In this document: piece after piece, positions 61,856 to 64,000 of the stretch
Layout: each line of letters starts with the position of its first letter
Position numbering within the stretch: the first letter of the stretch is position 1
NCBI RefSeq assembly: GCF_003591515.1
Contig: NZ_QZCG01000007.1
Location: 62,001 to 126,000 of the forward strand
Length of the DNA stretch: 64,000 nt
Source: Paracoccus onubensis
GTDB lineage: Bacteria; Pseudomonadota; Alphaproteobacteria; Rhodobacterales; Rhodobacteraceae
Reading direction: 5' to 3'
Program-made: the position numbers and the translations under genes
Notes under the pieces: model-generated
What the model saw: only the letters and a program-made list of their open reading frames with translations
Told to the model about the DNA's origin: nothing
Database searches by the model: none

Positions 61856-63906
61856 TTCTGTTCCTCGTCGAATTTCGCGCATTCCTCGCAGAGCGGCAAA
61901 CCCTCACGCGCGGCCATCTGCAGGGTCGGAACCTGCGCGCCGCCCGACCCTCCCATGATGACATTGCCTTTCAGCCAGATCGTCGGCGCCTCGAGCGTGA
62001 TGCCAGAGGCGTCGATGGTGATCTTGCCGCCGGGGCCTTTGATCTGCATCGTCTGATAGGCCATCAGCGTGTGCCGCTTCGTATTGTTCGTGATCGAGTC
62101 GCCCACATCCAGGGTGTAGCGTCCGAAAACCTCGCCCTCGAAATTGCGGCCGGCCTCATACAGGTGATCGGCATAGATCGTCTGCTTGTGCACATTACCG
62201 ACCCTGTGGATATGGTCCTTGCCGTAATCCTCCTGCTGGTTGCGGGCGACCGTATAATACATGTCGTTCCCGATATTTTCGCGGTGGTCGTTCCCGACGC
62301 TGATCGTCTTGTCATGTCCGATGGATTCCGACTGGTCATTGCCAACCGTCTTGCTGCGGTCGTGGCCGATCGAGTGGCTCTCATCGTTCTCGATGATCGT
62401 GTTATGGTCCTTCTGCGCATGCATGAAGACCTCTTCCCGGTCTTTTTCGTCCTCGAACCGGAATTCGTTGTAACCGCTGCCCTGATGGGTATCTGATTTG
62501 AAGGTGCTGACGGTCTTGTTGGCGGGCAGGTCATAGGGAACCCTGTTCTTGCCATTATAGACGCAGCCCGTCACCAGCGGCTTGTCGGGATCGCCCTCAA
62601 GGAATTCGACGACGACCTCCATGCCGATGCGCGGGATCACCATCCCGCCCCAGCCATTGCCTGCCCAGTTCTGGCTGACCCGGCAACGCATCGAATAGGC
62701 CCGGTCCAGATCCCAGTGGAACTTCACCAGAATTCGCCCGAATTCGTCACAGTCGATCTCGCCCTCGCCAACGACTTCGGCCGTTTGCGGGCCGTAGACG
62801 CGCGCGATATCGGTGCGTTTCGGCGGCACCATTGGCGCGGTGTCCGGCATCAGCACCCAGGAACCGGAATAGCTGTAACCGTCGCTGTCCCGGCCGCCCG
62901 AGCCATAGGCTTCGCTGACGAAACTATGCGTGGCGGACAGGCAGATATAGGTCTCTCCGTGACCCGGTACCTTGTCCCCGCCCAGCTTGACCCGCAATCC
63001 CGATGCCAGACTTACGCAGTCGCCTACGGCCCGGTTGCGGCGGTCCCCGCCACGCTCCTGCGTGGTGCGCATCCGCGTCAGGATCTTGCCCGGAGCCTCG
63101 GCAAGATAATCTCCGGGATAGTCGAAACTTTCGATCTGACCCTGAGCATATGCGGCGTCGCCCTGATGGGCAGTCTCCATCTTCTGGGTGGGCATCTTGA
63201 AATTATAATCGGTCTGCCGGATCGCACCCGTGGTCACATTGCGCTCGGGCGCCCATTCCCAGAAATGCTCCTGATCATATTGGTGATGCCCGTCGAACCG
63301 CTTGAAGGGCCGCTCGCCGATTTCGGCGAGGTTCAATTCGTCATCGGTGATCACCAATGAGTGGCTGCCCTTGCCGTGGCGGAAATAGAAGCTGATCCCG
63401 AAACGCTCCAGCAGACGCCGGGCGAATTGAAGGTCGGATTCGCGGTATTGAACAGTGTATTCAAGTTCCGGATATTGATTGCTCAGCTTGATCTCAAGAT
63501 GAGGATCGCCCAGGCCGGCATAATCGTCCAGTAATTCCTGCAGGATCTGATCCACGGTCTTGCGATGGAAGATCCGCTGGTTGCGCCGCTTGCCCGCAAG
63601 CCAGAACCAGGGCCGCAGGGTCAGGTCGTAACGGTGCCCGTTCTCACCCACGCCAGCCCAGCGGGCGCTGGTTACGATTCCGTCGAATGGTTTCACGGAT
63701 TGATGCGCCTCGACCTCGACGGTGGCATGGGTGCCGATCAATGCGTCGAAATCCAGATCGTCGCGCGTGGCCAGCGCTTCGACGCGATATTCGAACAATT
63801 CGTTAAGATAATCCGTACCGTCAAAACGCAGGAGAACCAAAACATCTTCGCCAAGTTCAGTGGAAAGGCGGCCAAGACGTTCGAACTGTTTAAAAGGGGC
63901 GTTCAT
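61852..63906 (-). CDS. vgrG: Type VI secretion tip protein VgrG
   Basis: This 684-residue spike protein has a gp27-like N-terminus (YRVEALATRDDLDFDALIGTHATVEVE), a gp5-like OB region (RCRVSQNWAGNGWGGMVIPRIGMEVVVEFLEGDPDKPLVTG), octapeptide repeats of the beta-helix at residues about 506-553 and a C-terminal ...LPLCEECAKFDEEQK. Start 63906 has AGAGGAAA upstream; the earlier TTG at 63924 is less likely. It delivers effectors as the tip of a T6SS; the rest of the apparatus is outside this window. Confidence 0.92.
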   Translation of the reverse strand: MNAPFKQFERLGRLSTELGEDVLVLLRFDGTDYLNELFEYRVEALATRDDLDFDALIGTHATVEVEAHQSVKPFDGIVTSARWAGVGENGHRYDLTLRPWFWLAGKRRNQRIFHRKTVDQILQELLDDYAGLGDPHLEIKLSNQYPELEYTVQYRESDLQFARRLLERFGISFYFRHGKGSHSLVITDDELNLAEIGERPFKRFDGHHQYDQEHFWEWAPERNVTTGAIRQTDYNFKMPTQKMETAHQGDAAYAQGQIESFDYPGDYLAEAPGKILTRMRTTQERGGDRRNRAVGDCVSLASGLRVKLGGDKVPGHGETYICLSATHSFVSEAYGSGGRDSDGYSYSGSWVLMPDTAPMVPPKRTDIARVYGPQTAEVVGEGEIDCDEFGRILVKFHWDLDRAYSMRCRVSQNWAGNGWGGMVIPRIGMEVVVEFLEGDPDKPLVTGCVYNGKNRVPYDLPANKTVSTFKSDTHQGSGYNEFRFEDEKDREEVFMHAQKDHNTIIENDESHSIGHDRSKTVGNDQSESIGHDKTISVGNDHRENIGNDMYYTVARNQQEDYGKDHIHRVGNVHKQTIYADHLYEAGRNFEGEVFGRYTLDVGDSITNNTKRHTLMAYQTMQIKGPGGKITIDASGITLEAPTIWLKGNVIMGGSGGAQVPTLQMAAREGLPLCEECAKFDEEQK
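62248..62391 (-). repeat. Six octapeptide repeats in the VgrG beta-helix
   Basis: Six consecutive eight-residue units, ENDESHSI, GHDRSKTV, GNDQSESI, GHDKTISV, GNDHRENI and GNDMYYTV, repeat a G(N/H)D-x3-polar-(I/V) pattern. This is the gp5 C-terminal beta-helix repeat; the spacing is exact, which is clear support for the VgrG call. Confidence 0.8.
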
Positions 63907-64000
63907 CAGCGTTTCCTCTTGCAATCCCGGACCAAGCTAAACTGGATTGTTCGGTGAATAGGGATGGTACAGCCTAGATTGAAGCATCACAATAATAAGA

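Overview
The window reads as one stretch of chromosome from a GC-rich alphaproteobacterium of the Rhodobacterales, most likely Paracoccus or a close relative. This rests on gene content and order: bztCD-type amino-acid transport, a SUF operon interleaved with YIP1 and YbjQ genes, a roseobacter-type flgBC-fliEQ-flgFGAH order with divergent fliI, an NDUFS4-like complex I protein, and an serC-serA pair behind a pseudoknot-capable leader. Taxonomy is inferred from recognised protein families; no database search was run.

Layout. 1-1.1 kb: end of an amino-acid ABC transporter operon (bztCD). 1.2-4.5 kb (minus): a sulfotransferase, then rimO followed by a type II restriction-modification remnant in which the BglII/BstYI-type endonuclease has lost its central catalytic part while the MT-A70 methyltransferase is intact. 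4.6-5.7 kb: a secreted ClpP-fold-like protein and an HdeD-like membrane protein. 5.8-9.9 kb: a four-gene minus-strand unit (FMN reductase, MFS exporter, ABC-2 exporter ATPase and permease) divergent from soxR, with an 18-bp near-palindromic SoxR box between them. 9.9-16.1 kb: DMT exporter, prmA, gluconokinase, siderophore-interacting protein, RNase R. 16.1-17.6 kb: a poorly coding, probably decayed patch with one GNAT gene. 17.6-24 kb: GNAT, dapE, TauE/SafE, serC, serA, a phosphatase. 23.8-28.7 kb (minus): an iron-linked imelysin / DUF1111 / imelysin / DUF1513 operon. 28.7-35.8 kb: a glycosyltransferase and a nine-gene flagellar operon with divergent fliI. 35.9-41.4 kb: murJ, glnD and an LpoA-like lipoprotein. 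41.5-45.6 kb: rsmI, yraN, gshB, comM/yifB. 45.7-54.2 kb (plus): coaBC, a cysteine desulfurase, sufB, ybjQ-like, sufC, sufD, two YIP1 membrane proteins and sufS, nearly all with overlapping ends. 54.4-61.4 kb: a DadA-like oxidoreductase, uvrB, an I78 inhibitor lipoprotein, a cupin, the NDUFS4-like protein and a DEAD-box helicase. 61.6-63.9 kb (minus): a type VI secretion vgrG-PAAR pair, with the window ending just upstream of vgrG.

No tRNA, rRNA, CRISPR array, intact insertion sequence or phage was recognised. The most interesting items are the internally deleted restriction enzyme, the SoxR box and its export operon, the serC leader pseudoknot, the membrane and YbjQ genes inside the SUF operon, the paired imelysins of which one lacks the usual histidine, and the cargo-less vgrG-PAAR pair.
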